A stretch of 38,915 nucleotides of DNA from Akkermansiaceae bacterium (GTDB lineage Bacteria > Verrucomicrobiota > Verrucomicrobiia > Verrucomicrobiales > Akkermansiaceae), in NCBI GenBank assembly GCA_029866215.1, contig JARWZU010000063.1:1-38915 (forward strand), in the 5' to 3' direction. The translations under genes were made by a program, and so were the position numbers. Of the stretch, positions 15,893 to 31,715 are shown in pieces. Below the pieces are notes generated by a model. It saw nothing but the letters and a program-made list of their open reading frames with translations. It was not told the DNA's origin and ran no database searches. Each line of letters starts with the position of its first letter. Positions within the stretch are counted from its first letter, which is position 1.

Positions 15893-17212
15893 CTAATCTG
15901 TGGTGGCTGCCGGCTGAGAGGATTTTCTGGCACGGGTGTAATGGGCCGCGATTCCTGAGGCAAGTGCATCCGCATACTCGCGGAAAATGGAAGGGCGGGA
16001 TTTCCCGGCGATTTCCCGCAGACCGTCATAATCTCCGGCTTGGATGCGCGCGTAGTCGACGCTGGAATTCATCACGTAGGGCTCCATGAAAATGACGGGG
16101 CAGTCGTAAAGCCGATTTGCCAACAGATTTCGTAGCCAGAGGTATGGCTGATCCGCGACGGGCCGTGCATTTCCGGAATTGGCCGCATAGGTGAACGCGG
16201 GCAGCGCGGTGGTGGCGGCAAATGCCTCAGCGATGGAGGCCCCGACGCGGACTTCCTCGTCGTGGGTGCGCTGGAGGAGTTTTTTGAGAAGGGCGAAGCG
16301 CTGGTCGGCAAGCGTGACCTCCTCGTTGGTGTAAGCGCCGTTCAAGACGAGATGAAAATGGGATTTTTCCGTCAGGGTCGGGTGGTTCGGATCGCCCCAC
16401 GCCTCGGCATTGAAATGGAGGCACAGCACCAAATCGGGCTTGAGCGTGCGGTTGACGAGATCTGCGCGGGCATGGATCTCTGCGGTGCGATAAAAAAGGC
16501 GCTCGGCGAGTCTTTGAAGCGCGGCGGGCGAGTCTTCCGCGGTGCTTGAGTCCAAGGCGAGAGAGCGCAACGAGTCTGGCCGGAGCGCGGTGACAGGCTC
16601 ATTTTTGCTTCGGACCATCGAAACCTGCGCGCCCATGGCCTCCAACTGAGGCTTGAGTAGATTGGCCACCCGCAAGGTCATGTCGCCCTCGCTGACGGGT
16701 GTGCCTTGGTCGATGACGAACCAACGCGCTTCCATTTTCGCCCACCCGCCGCCGATGTGACCCGGATCGATGGCGATTCGCATCCCCGCGAGGGGCTGGT
16801 CGGCGGATGTTGGCGGAAGCTGGGCTGCGGACCGCCAATCTCGGGGCGACGGAATGGCGGACCCAGGATCCGCGAACCGGAGGTGAAAGGTGCCGCCGCC
16901 CTCAGCATTTCCCGTCTGGATGATCGCCTCGGTTTCACCAATCTGGATCTGGGACTGCCATGCATTTCCCGCCGTGAAGACCGAGGTGAGCAGCTGCTCG
17001 AAGTCGGCGCGGGTGATGGAATTTTGAAACGCAGTGAGCGAATTCCAATCAGGGGAAGCGGCCAGCAGGGACAGCGCGTTCGGCGGCGAAGCGGGGCGAT
17101 TTTCAGGGATCACGACGGGTGGTTCTTTGCGCAGGACGAGAAAAACCACAAGCCCGAACAGTGCGATCAAGCTGGCGACCAATGAAAGGTGGCGCGCGAT
17201 GGGGTGCTTCAT
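15893..17212 (-). CDS. Membrane-anchored N-acetylmuramoyl-L-alanine amidase (Amidase_3)
   Basis: Zinc peptidoglycan amidase that cuts between MurNAc and L-Ala; 439 residues. A single N-terminal transmembrane helix (about 9-27) without a clear cleavage site anchors it in the inner membrane with the enzyme in the periplasm. The catalytic domain begins near residue 143 with MRIAIDPGHIGG (zinc ligand H152). A second ligand is probably E175 (SEGDMTLRVANLL), the third H266 (VLCLHFNAE), and the catalytic Glu is E377 (VIFMEPYVMN). The E175-H266 segment is longer than in AmiC-type enzymes. Residues 45-140 are a separate N-terminal domain I do not recognise. It diverges from ymdB across 75 bp. Confidence 0.85.
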   Translation of the reverse strand: MKHPIARHLSLVASLIALFGLVVFLVLRKEPPVVIPENRPASPPNALSLLAASPDWNSLTAFQNSITRADFEQLLTSVFTAGNAWQSQIQIGETEAIIQTGNAEGGGTFHLRFADPGSAIPSPRDWRSAAQLPPTSADQPLAGMRIAIDPGHIGGGWAKMEARWFVIDQGTPVSEGDMTLRVANLLKPQLEAMGAQVSMVRSKNEPVTALRPDSLRSLALDSSTAEDSPAALQRLAERLFYRTAEIHARADLVNRTLKPDLVLCLHFNAEAWGDPNHPTLTEKSHFHLVLNGAYTNEEVTLADQRFALLKKLLQRTHDEEVRVGASIAEAFAATTALPAFTYAANSGNARPVADQPYLWLRNLLANRLYDCPVIFMEPYVMNSSVDYARIQAGDYDGLREIAGKSRPSIFREYADALASGIAAHYTRARKSSQPAATTD

Positions 17213-17258
17213 TGGGGGAATTGGATTGTGTGAACGCGACCAAGAAGCGAAGCTGAGC

Positions 17259-17287
17259 CGGGCGAGCCATTCAACGCCCGATTTTTT
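17259..17287 (+). terminator. Terminator-like hairpin abutting the ymdB-type start codon
   Basis: CGGGCG (17259-17264) pairs with CGCCCG (17275-17280) over a 10-nt loop, followed by A and six T, and then directly by the ATG at 17288. The layout is that of an intrinsic terminator, but it occupies the ribosome-binding region of the gene. It might be an attenuator or 5' structure controlling the gene, or chance. Confidence 0.45.
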
Positions 17288-18088
17288 ATGCCTGTGATTC
17301 GCATTTTATTCCTTGGTGATATTGTCGGTGAGCCTGGACGCAAGGCGGTGATCGATCAACTGCCGCATCTTAAACAGACCGAGGCACTGGATTTTATCGT
17401 CGTCAATGGAGAAAATTCAGCGGGCGGGAAGGGGATCACCCCGCGGATCGCCATCGACTTGTTACGCGCGGGGGCGGCGGTCATCACCACGGGCGACCAT
17501 GTGTGGGATCAGCAGGAAATTGTGGGCTATTTCCCGACGGAGCCTCGCCTGCTGAGGCCGATCAATTACCCGGAGGGAACGCCAGGGGCTGGAAGCGTCG
17601 TCTTGGAGACCGCCAAGGGCCGCGTGGCGGTGATCCAGGCACAAGGGCGCTCGTTCATTCAGCCGCCGCTGGAAAATCCCTACCTTGCCGTCGAGAAGGA
17701 GGTCGCTCGCCTGCGGGCCGACGGCGTCAAGGTCATCATGCTCGACTTCCACGCCGAGACGACCAGCGAGAAAATCGCGATGGGGCGGATGCTCGACGGC
17801 CAAGTTTCGTTGGTTGTCGGCACCCACACGCATGTACAGACCGCCGATGAGCAAATTTTCCCGGGCGGCAGCGGGTATTTGACCGACGCTGGGATGTGTG
17901 GTCCGGAAGAATCCGTGCTGGGGCGTAACATTGAGTCGGTGGTATGGCGGTTCAAATCGGGGATGCCCACCCGCTTCCCGATTGCGAAGGGCTCCGTCCG
18001 ACTTTGCGGGGTAATGGTCGACGTTGATGCCGAAAGCGGCGCGTGTTTGAGCATCAGGAGGCTGTCATTGATGGTGCCAGAGAGCTGA
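17288..18088 (+). CDS. ymdB: YmdB-type metallophosphoesterase (TIGR00282)
   Basis: Member of the YmdB family of dinuclear-metal phosphodiesterases acting on 2',3'-cyclic nucleotides (Bacillus YmdB, Deinococcus DR1281); 266 residues, normal length. Metal and active-site residues are visible: D11 in FLGDIVGEPGR, E42 and N43 in NGENSAGGKG, H71 in TTGDHVWD, H155 in LDFHAE, and H180 and H182 in GTHTHVQTAD. The ligand that I recall as Asn in GNH is Asp70 here. A start at GTG 17294 (VIRILFLGD) would also fit the family, but ATG 17288 is taken. It is preceded by a terminator-like hairpin and lies ahead of the tRNA-Thr promoter. Confidence 0.92.
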   Translation: MPVIRILFLGDIVGEPGRKAVIDQLPHLKQTEALDFIVVNGENSAGGKGITPRIAIDLLRAGAAVITTGDHVWDQQEIVGYFPTEPRLLRPINYPEGTPGAGSVVLETAKGRVAVIQAQGRSFIQPPLENPYLAVEKEVARLRADGVKVIMLDFHAETTSEKIAMGRMLDGQVSLVVGTHTHVQTADEQIFPGGSGYLTDAGMCGPEESVLGRNIESVVWRFKSGMPTRFPIAKGSVRLCGVMVDVDAESGACLSIRRLSLMVPES

Positions 18089-18155
18089 ATCCCCGCCGAG
18101 GAGCCCTAATTTTTTAAAGTAATTCCAATAAATTTTCTTTTCATTGAGATTTTTT

Positions 18156-18183
18156 TTGACAGACTGGTCGGCTTTGTTACTCT
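18156..18183 (+). promoter_or_regulatory. Strong sigma-70-type promoter for tRNA-Thr/tuf operon
   Basis: The -35 box is a perfect TTGACA (18156-18161). After 16 bp comes TACTCT (18178-18183), preceded by TGT, an extended -10 arrangement. Upstream is an AT-rich stretch (18108-18155) with A/T tracts that could act as an UP element. It lies about 120 bp before the tRNA-Thr gene and probably drives the whole translation and RNA-polymerase block. Confidence 0.7.
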
Positions 18184-18214
18184 CCGCCCGCTCTTCCCCA
18201 CAGCAAGTCAGGGG

Positions 18215-18258
18215 TGCCGCGTCCAGTCTCTCGAATCGAGATCGGCCGCGGTGTTTTT
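18215..18258 (+). promoter_or_regulatory. Two-tier hairpin plus T5 in the leader before tRNA-Thr
   Basis: An inner stem TCTCG/CGAGA (18229-18233 with 18237-18241) sits inside an outer CCGCG/CGCGG stem (18217-18221 with 18247-18251), followed by TG and five T. It lies between the promoter and tRNA-Thr. It could attenuate or help process the leader transcript. Confidence 0.35.
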
Positions 18259-18304
18259 GTCGGGTCGAAGGTAGAGCAATCCACATATAGCAATATTGCA
18301 GATT

Positions 18305-18379
<75 letters not shown>

Positions 18380-18428
18380 GGGAAATCACGAAAAATCTCA
18401 AACCGTCTCAAGCAGAACAACAACCACC

Positions 18429-19613
<1,185 letters not shown>

Positions 19614-19671
19614 ATCCATCGCAAAAGGCTTTGGCTTTCTGCTCCGGCGGGATTTCAAACGCTAGAATTTG

Positions 19672-19697
19672 GGGCACCCCAGTCAAACGGGGTGCCC
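19672..19697 (+). terminator. GC-rich hairpin between tuf and tRNA-Trp
   Basis: A perfect 9 bp stem, GGGCACCCC (19672-19680) with GGGGTGCCC (19689-19697), around an 8-nt loop. No T-run follows, so it is more likely a partial terminator, an RNase processing site or a 3'-end stabiliser for tuf mRNA than a full stop. Confidence 0.5.
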
Positions 19698-19712
19698 TAC
19701 ATTCGCCTCAAA

Positions 19713-19788
19713 ACGGCAGTAGTTCAATTGGTAGAGCATCGGTCTCCAAAACCGAGTGTTGGGGGTTCGAGTCCCTCCTGCCGTGCCA
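19713..19788 (+). tRNA. tRNA-Trp (anticodon CCA)
   Basis: Cloverleaf: acceptor ACGGCAG/CTGCCGT, D-stem GTTC/GAGC (with G-T), anticodon stem TCGGT/ACCGA with loop CTCCAAA (anticodon CCA), variable loop GTGTT, T-stem GGGGG/CCCTC with loop TTCGAGT. The discriminator is G, as expected for tRNA-Trp, and the CCA end is encoded (19786-19788). The tuf-tRNA-Trp-secE order is a common conserved arrangement. Confidence 0.97.
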
Positions 19789-19822
19789 CTTTCATTCCAG
19801 TTTCCAGCTAAGCGACATCAAC

Positions 19823-20056
19823 ATGTTTTCCAAATTATCAACCTTCCTAGGCGAGGTCAAAGGCGAGCTCTACAAGGCGAGCTGGCCTTGGGAGTCTGAT
19901 CCTAAGATTAAAGGTCTCCGGAAATATAAGGAACTGGTGGATTCCACCATCGTGGTGCTGATCGCCATGATCTTGCTCGCTGGATTTGTCCAATTTTGGG
20001 ACTTCTTTCACGTTCTGATCGTCGGCTTCTTCACCAACTTCAATTTCGGCCGTTAA
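19823..20056 (+). CDS. secE: Preprotein translocase subunit SecE
   Basis: Small inner-membrane subunit that clamps SecY in the Sec translocon; 77 residues, the minimal one-helix form. The conserved cytoplasmic amphipathic segment is FLGEVKGELYKASWP (about 8-22), followed by the single transmembrane helix STIVVLIAMILLAGFVQFW (about 41-59). The reading frame is open upstream through tRNA-Trp, but the ATG at 19823, just before the conserved region and after the tRNA, is the sensible start. It is 42 bp before nusG. The insert ESDPKIKGLRKY after the Trp-Pro is slightly longer than in typical SecE. Confidence 0.93.
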   Translation: MFSKLSTFLGEVKGELYKASWPWESDPKIKGLRKYKELVDSTIVVLIAMILLAGFVQFWDFFHVLIVGFFTNFNFGR

Positions 20057-20098
20057 TCCGACGTCCCACCCTCCTACCTCATCTCCGACCGACCCGTC

Positions 20099-20668
20099 AT
20101 GTCAGAATCCAATTCATTCCGCGACCAATGGTATGTTGTCCAGGTCCTCTCTGGCCAAGAAGGCAAGGTCCGTGACCGCATTGCCCGCACCGCAGAAGCC
20201 GAAGGGATGACAGAATACATCCGCGAGGTCCTCGTCCCGACTGAAATGGTCTCGGAAATCCGCCGGGGCAAAAAGACCGAGACCAAGAAGAAATTCTTCC
20301 CAGGCTACATCATCGTCAACATGAACCTCGCCACTGAGGACAATCAACTTGTTGAGAAAACTTGGTTTTTCATTAAAGAAATGGAAGGAGTGATCGGCTT
20401 CGCGGGAACGAAAGATCGGCCCGCGCCGATGCGCCCTCGCGAAGTGGAAGCCATGCTTTCTCAGATCAAAGAGCGCCAAGAAAATGTTCGCCCTGCCATC
20501 AGCTTTGAAGTGGGTGATACTGTCAAAGTCGCTGATGGACCGTTCCAAAGTCAGAACGGAATCGTCGAAGAAATCGACCCAGAACGCGGCAAGCTTCGCG
20601 TCTCCGTCACCATTTTTGGCCGGAGCACTCCGGTCGAACTCGAATATTGGCAAGTCGAAAGAGCATAA
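20099..20668 (+). CDS. nusG: Transcription termination/antitermination factor NusG
   Basis: Binds the RNA polymerase clamp and couples it to Rho or the ribosome; 189 residues. The NGN domain starts with QWYVVQVLSGQEGKVRDRI (10-28), followed by VLVPTEMV and FFPGYIIVNM. The C-terminal KOW domain is VGDTVKVADGPFQSQNGIVE (about 141-160), ending in the VELEYWQVE strand. Position between secE and rplK is the conserved order. No Shine-Dalgarno is present. Confidence 0.98.
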   Translation: MSESNSFRDQWYVVQVLSGQEGKVRDRIARTAEAEGMTEYIREVLVPTEMVSEIRRGKKTETKKKFFPGYIIVNMNLATEDNQLVEKTWFFIKEMEGVIGFAGTKDRPAPMRPREVEAMLSQIKERQENVRPAISFEVGDTVKVADGPFQSQNGIVEEIDPERGKLRVSVTIFGRSTPVELEYWQVERA

Positions 20669-20732
20669 TTTTCTCGACCTACGCCTCCAAATATCCAATC
20701 ACACCTCTCCCGCAAGATAAACCGAATTAATT

Positions 20733-21161
20733 ATGGCCAAGGAAGTCGTCAAACTCATCAAGCTCCAGATCAAAGCCGGAGCCGCCAATCCATCACCACC
20801 TGTCGGCCCTGCCCTCGGTCAAGCTGGTGTCAACATCATGGCGTTCTGTAAGGAATTCAACGCGAACACCCAAGCCCAAGCGGGCGACGTGCTCCCAGTC
20901 GTAATTTCGGTTTACAAGGACAAGTCATTCTCCTTCATCACCAAGAAGCCCCCTGCCGGCAACCTTCTCAAGAAGATCGCGGGCCTTGCTTCCGGTTCGA
21001 AAGAAGCCAACAAAATCAAGGTGGGTAAGATCACCAAGGCTCAGTTGATGGAAGTCGTCAAAATCAAAATGCCAGACCTCAACACCAAGGATCCTGAAGC
21101 CGCTTGCCGCATCCTCGCAGGAACGGCTCGCCAAATGGGACTTGAAATCGAAGGCATGTAA
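20733..21161 (+). CDS. rplK: 50S ribosomal protein L11
   Basis: Component of the GTPase-associated centre of the large subunit; 142 residues, standard length. The N-terminal domain shows [20 protein letters not shown] and [13 protein letters not shown], with the proline pair characteristic of L11. The C-terminal RNA-binding domain shows [19 protein letters not shown] and ends [18 protein letters not shown]. It directly precedes rplA with a 90 bp structured gap, which may hold a translational control site. Confidence 0.99.
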   Translation: MAKEVVKLIKLQIKAGAANPSPPVGPALGQAGVNIMAFCKEFNANTQAQAGDVLPVVISVYKDKSFSFITKKPPAGNLLKKIAGLASGSKEANKIKVGKITKAQLMEVVKIKMPDLNTKDPEAACRILAGTARQMGLEIEGM

Positions 21162-21168
21162 CATTTTC

Positions 21169-21206
21169 GCCGGATTCGCTCAAGCGTTTCCGGCACCCGC
21201 AGGAGG
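21169..21206 (+). promoter_or_regulatory. Hairpin and AGGAGG in rplK-rplA gap
   Basis: A symmetric hairpin: GCCGGA (21169-21174), TT, CGCT, CA, AGCG, TT, TCCGGC (21189-21194). That is two stems split by a TT/TT internal loop. Seven bases later is AGGAGG (21201-21206), a perfect Shine-Dalgarno match that is 45 nt from the rplA ATG and only 3 nt from an in-frame TTG at 21210. It could be a ribosomal-protein autoregulatory site or could belong to an N-terminally extended L1; both are inference. Confidence 0.5.
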
Positions 21207-21251
21207 GAGTTGCACCCGCAATTTCCGCCCGAACTGCTAACTAATACCAAA

Positions 21252-21959
21252 ATGGCCAAACACCGCAGCAAACGCTACAAACAGGCAGTCGCCCTTGTCC
21301 AACCCGGCAAGAGTTACTCGCTCACCGACGCAATCAGCACCGTGAAGGGATTCCCGGCGCCGAAGTTCACACCCACTGTCACCCTTTCGTTCCACCTTGG
21401 CGTGGACCCACGGAAGAGCGACCAAATGGTCCGCGGCTCTGTGTCGCTTCCTCACGGCACCGGCCGAAATGTCCGCGTGGTCGTCTTCGCTCAAGGAGCA
21501 GCCGCCGAGGCCGCTATCGCAGCCGGAGCAGAACACGTCGGATACGAAGACCTCATCAAGCGTGTTCAAGAAGGATTCACGGACTTTGATTCGGCGATCG
21601 CAACTCCAGACGCCATGACGGAAGTCCGGAAAATCGCCCGGGTCCTCGGACCTCGTGGCCTCATGCCGAACCCAAAGACTGGCACCGTCACCGATGACAC
21701 CGCCAAGGCAGTGCGCGAAGTGAAGGCCGGCCGCGTTGACTTCAAACTCGACAAAAACGGCAACGTTTCCGGATCGATCGGCAAGGCATCCTTCGAGGCC
21801 TCGCAACTTGAAGAAAATGCCCGCGCCTTCGTCGACAGTGTTGTCCGTGCCAAGCCAGCTTCCGCGAAGGGTAATTACATCCAAGCGGTGACTCTCGCAG
21901 CTTCGATGCTTCCCGGTATTCCTCTGGAAGCCGCCACCTACACCAAAACATCCGCTTAA
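21252..21959 (+). CDS. rplA: 50S ribosomal protein L1
   Basis: Forms the L1 stalk at the ribosomal E site and often represses its own operon by binding mRNA; 235 residues. The start at ATG 21252 gives MAKHRSKRYKQAV, which fits L1 N-termini. Conserved L1 segments include FHLGVDPRKSDQMVRGSVSLP (split by family variation), GTGRNVRVVVFA, AEHVGYEDLI, PDAMTEVRKIARVLGPRGLM and NPKTGTVTDDTAKAV. An in-frame TTG at 21210 preceded by AGGAGG would add 14 residues; the spacing is poor, so it is not preferred. It is followed by rplJ after 20 bp. Confidence 0.97.
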   Translation: MAKHRSKRYKQAVALVQPGKSYSLTDAISTVKGFPAPKFTPTVTLSFHLGVDPRKSDQMVRGSVSLPHGTGRNVRVVVFAQGAAAEAAIAAGAEHVGYEDLIKRVQEGFTDFDSAIATPDAMTEVRKIARVLGPRGLMPNPKTGTVTDDTAKAVREVKAGRVDFKLDKNGNVSGSIGKASFEASQLEENARAFVDSVVRAKPASAKGNYIQAVTLAASMLPGIPLEAATYTKTSA

Positions 21960-21979
21960 TCCACGGCCTGCCATCGCAT

Positions 21980-22516
21980 ATGAATCCTGATAAGAAAATC
22001 ATCATCAACGGCCTGCTGGATCGCGTCAACGCGTCTCCTTACCTAATCGTCATCGATTACACAGGCCTCACCGTCCAACAATTCACGGAACTCCGCAATC
22101 GCCTCGGCGCAGGCGGTGCAAATTGCACGGTCGCTAAAAACAGCTACATGCGCAAAGCCCTCGCCGAAGCAGGTCTCCCTGACATCGGCGCCGATCTCAT
22201 CGGTCAGATGGCCTACGTGATGGGCGATGCAGAAGTGTTCTCGGCGGCAAAGGTCATCAAGAATTTCGAAAAGGAATTCAAGAAACCTGAAATGAAGGTG
22301 GGCCTGCTTGGCAATGCAATCTTGGACGCCGAGGCGCTCAAGGCGATCGCTGACATCCCATCGCGCGAAGCGGTTCTTTCCCAACTCTTGGCAACGATCC
22401 TCGAGCCAGCGACCCGCATTGCTCGCGTGGTCAAGGCCAAGTTCGATCCAGACGGCGACGACTCGACCGAAGAAGCACCCGCTGCCGAAGCCGAAGCACC
22501 TGCTGCCGAAGCATAA
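21980..22516 (+). CDS. rplJ: 50S ribosomal protein L10
   Basis: Base of the L7/L12 stalk; 178 residues. The conserved N-terminal RNA-binding part shows YLIVIDYTGLTVQQFTELRN (21-40), followed by NCTVAKNSYMRKAL and the GLLGNAILDAEALKAIADIPS region. A C-terminal helix (about 130-152) carries the L12-dimer binding sites. The last 22 residues form an acidic Ala/Glu/Pro tail (EEAPAAEAEAPAAEA), an extension seen in some bacteria. The gene lies 20 bp after rplA and 136 bp before rplL. Confidence 0.97.
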   Translation: MNPDKKIIINGLLDRVNASPYLIVIDYTGLTVQQFTELRNRLGAGGANCTVAKNSYMRKALAEAGLPDIGADLIGQMAYVMGDAEVFSAAKVIKNFEKEFKKPEMKVGLLGNAILDAEALKAIADIPSREAVLSQLLATILEPATRIARVVKAKFDPDGDDSTEEAPAAEAEAPAAEA

Positions 22517-22531
22517 ACAATCTGAACTGAT

Positions 22532-22642
22532 GGTGGCGGCGGCTCCCGTTTCCACCTGAACCCACAATGGTTCCTCGTCGGCGCAACGGCTGTTGTTCTG
22601 AAATCCCCAGAGGCTCTGGGGGCGACGATACCGAACAAGGAG
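22532..22642 (+). promoter_or_regulatory. Structured rplJ-rplL intergenic RNA with Shine-Dalgarno
   Basis: The 136 bp gap holds two potential hairpins: GGTGG/CCACC (22532-22536 with 22552-22556) and CCCCAG/CTGGGG (22605-22610 with 22616-22621). They are followed by AAGGAG (22637-22642) 10 nt before the rplL ATG, almost the only convincing Shine-Dalgarno in the window. It may raise or control translation of L7/L12, which is needed in four to six copies per ribosome. Confidence 0.45.
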
Positions 22643-22652
22643 AATACAAAAA

Positions 22653-23027
22653 ATGGCTAATATTGATACACTCGTAGAAGAACTCGGCAAGCTTACCGTC
22701 TTGGAGGCTGTCGCACTTGTTAAACAACTCGAAGAACAGTGGGGCGTTTCCGCCGCTGCACCGGTTGGTGTTGCTGGTCCTGCCGCCGGTCCTGTCGAAG
22801 TTGCCGAAGAGAAGACTGAATTCGACGTCGTCCTCACGGATTGCGGCGCAAACAAGATTGCCGTCATCAAGGCAGTCCGTGAAGTCGCTCCAGGCCTTGG
22901 ACTTGCTGACGCGAAGAAGCTCGTTGAGAGCGCTCCCGCGAAGATCATCGAAGGCGTCGCCAAAGACGCTGCCGAAACAGCAAAGAAAAAGCTCGAAGAG
23001 GCTGGTGCCAAAATCGAGCTGAAGTAA
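22653..23027 (+). CDS. rplL: 50S ribosomal protein L7/L12
   Basis: Stalk protein that recruits translation GTPases; 124 residues, normal length. The N-terminal dimerisation helix pair ([20 protein letters not shown]) is followed by an Ala/Gly/Val/Pro hinge (about 33-52). The C-terminal globular domain shows [38 protein letters not shown] and a terminal [14 protein letters not shown]. It has a Shine-Dalgarno (AAGGAG) at 10 nt. A strong hairpin with a T-run follows 15 bp after the stop codon. Confidence 0.98.
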   Translation: MANIDTLVEELGKLTVLEAVALVKQLEEQWGVSAAAPVGVAGPAAGPVEVAEEKTEFDVVLTDCGANKIAVIKAVREVAPGLGLADAKKLVESAPAKIIEGVAKDAAETAKKKLEEAGAKIELK

Positions 23028-23042
23028 GATCTTTCAGACCTT

Positions 23043-23073
23043 CCCGGGGCAGAGTCATCTGCTCCGGGATTTT
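23043..23073 (+). terminator. Attenuator/terminator between rplL and rpoB
   Basis: An 11 bp stem with one G-T wobble, CCCGGGGCAGA (23043-23053) with TCTGCTCCGGG (23058-23068), closes a GTCA loop and is followed by ATTTT. It lies 150 bp before rpoB. A partial terminator at this place is known in Escherichia coli, where it lowers rpoBC relative to ribosomal protein mRNA. No clear promoter was seen in the remaining leader 23074-23222. Confidence 0.75.
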
Positions 23074-23222
23074 CTGTCGAAATCGACGGGAGATTCTAAA
23101 TCACAAAACATTGAACCAGATTTTCCCGCCGATTCCGACCAATCCTTTCACCGCTTGATTCACCCTGCCTGAGACCGTTCGCGGCTCGGGCTCAATTTGT
23201 AAGAAGAATACCACTACACGCC

Positions 23223-27170
<3,948 letters not shown>

Positions 27171-27215
27171 TTTTAAACGCGAACCCTAACCAAGACCTAA
27201 ACCGTTACTAACAAC

Positions 27216-31427
<4,212 letters not shown>

Positions 31428-31456
31428 TCCCCTCAGCGAAAACGAATCAACGAAGA

Positions 31457-31489
31457 CCCCGGCCTGCCCCCAAGCGGCCGGGGTTTTTT
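31457..31489 (+). terminator. Intrinsic terminator after rpoC
   Basis: Perfect 8 bp GC stem CCCCGGCC (31457-31464) with GGCCGGGG (31476-31483), an 11-nt loop, and a run of six T (31484-31489). It is the clearest Rho-independent terminator in the window and marks the end of the tRNA-Thr to rpoC block. Confidence 0.93.
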
Positions 31490-31551
31490 GTGCCACACCT
31501 GGTAAGGCGTGCTGACGGGCTTCTGTTAGGCTCCATCGACAAGGGCATTGG

Positions 31552-31591
31552 ATGCCAGCACTCATGGCATGAAATCCGATGACTTCATGCC
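31552..31591. other. Overlapping inverted repeats upstream of the TPR operon
   Basis: GGCATGAA (31566-31573) is matched by TTCATGCC (31584-31591) across 10 nt, and its first five bases can instead pair with ATGCC at 31552-31556. The two hairpins exclude each other. They may be an operator (dimeric repressor half-sites) or an RNA switch, about 125 bp before the TPR gene start. Confidence 0.4.
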
Positions 31592-31671
31592 GATTATTTA
31601 AGAGACTGGTTTCATCTGAGTGTCATCCATTTTGACGCAATGAGGAACGCGGGAATTACCAACAATCTGCC

Positions 31672-31700
31672 TTGACACTGTAGTGCACCTCGGGTCAATT
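31672..31700 (+). promoter_or_regulatory. Possible promoter of the TPR-ExbBD operon
   Basis: A perfect TTGACA (31672-31677) is followed after 17 bp by TCAATT (31695-31700), a poor -10 match. Transcription would start only about 8-10 nt before the ATG at 31716. The quality of the -35 supports it, the weak -10 does not. Confidence 0.35.
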
Positions 31701-31715
31701 TTCTTACCCGCCCGT

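Noticed and set aside
19631-19822. N-terminal extension of SecE
   Set aside because: It would translate through the tRNA-Trp gene; the ATG at 19823 fits the family.
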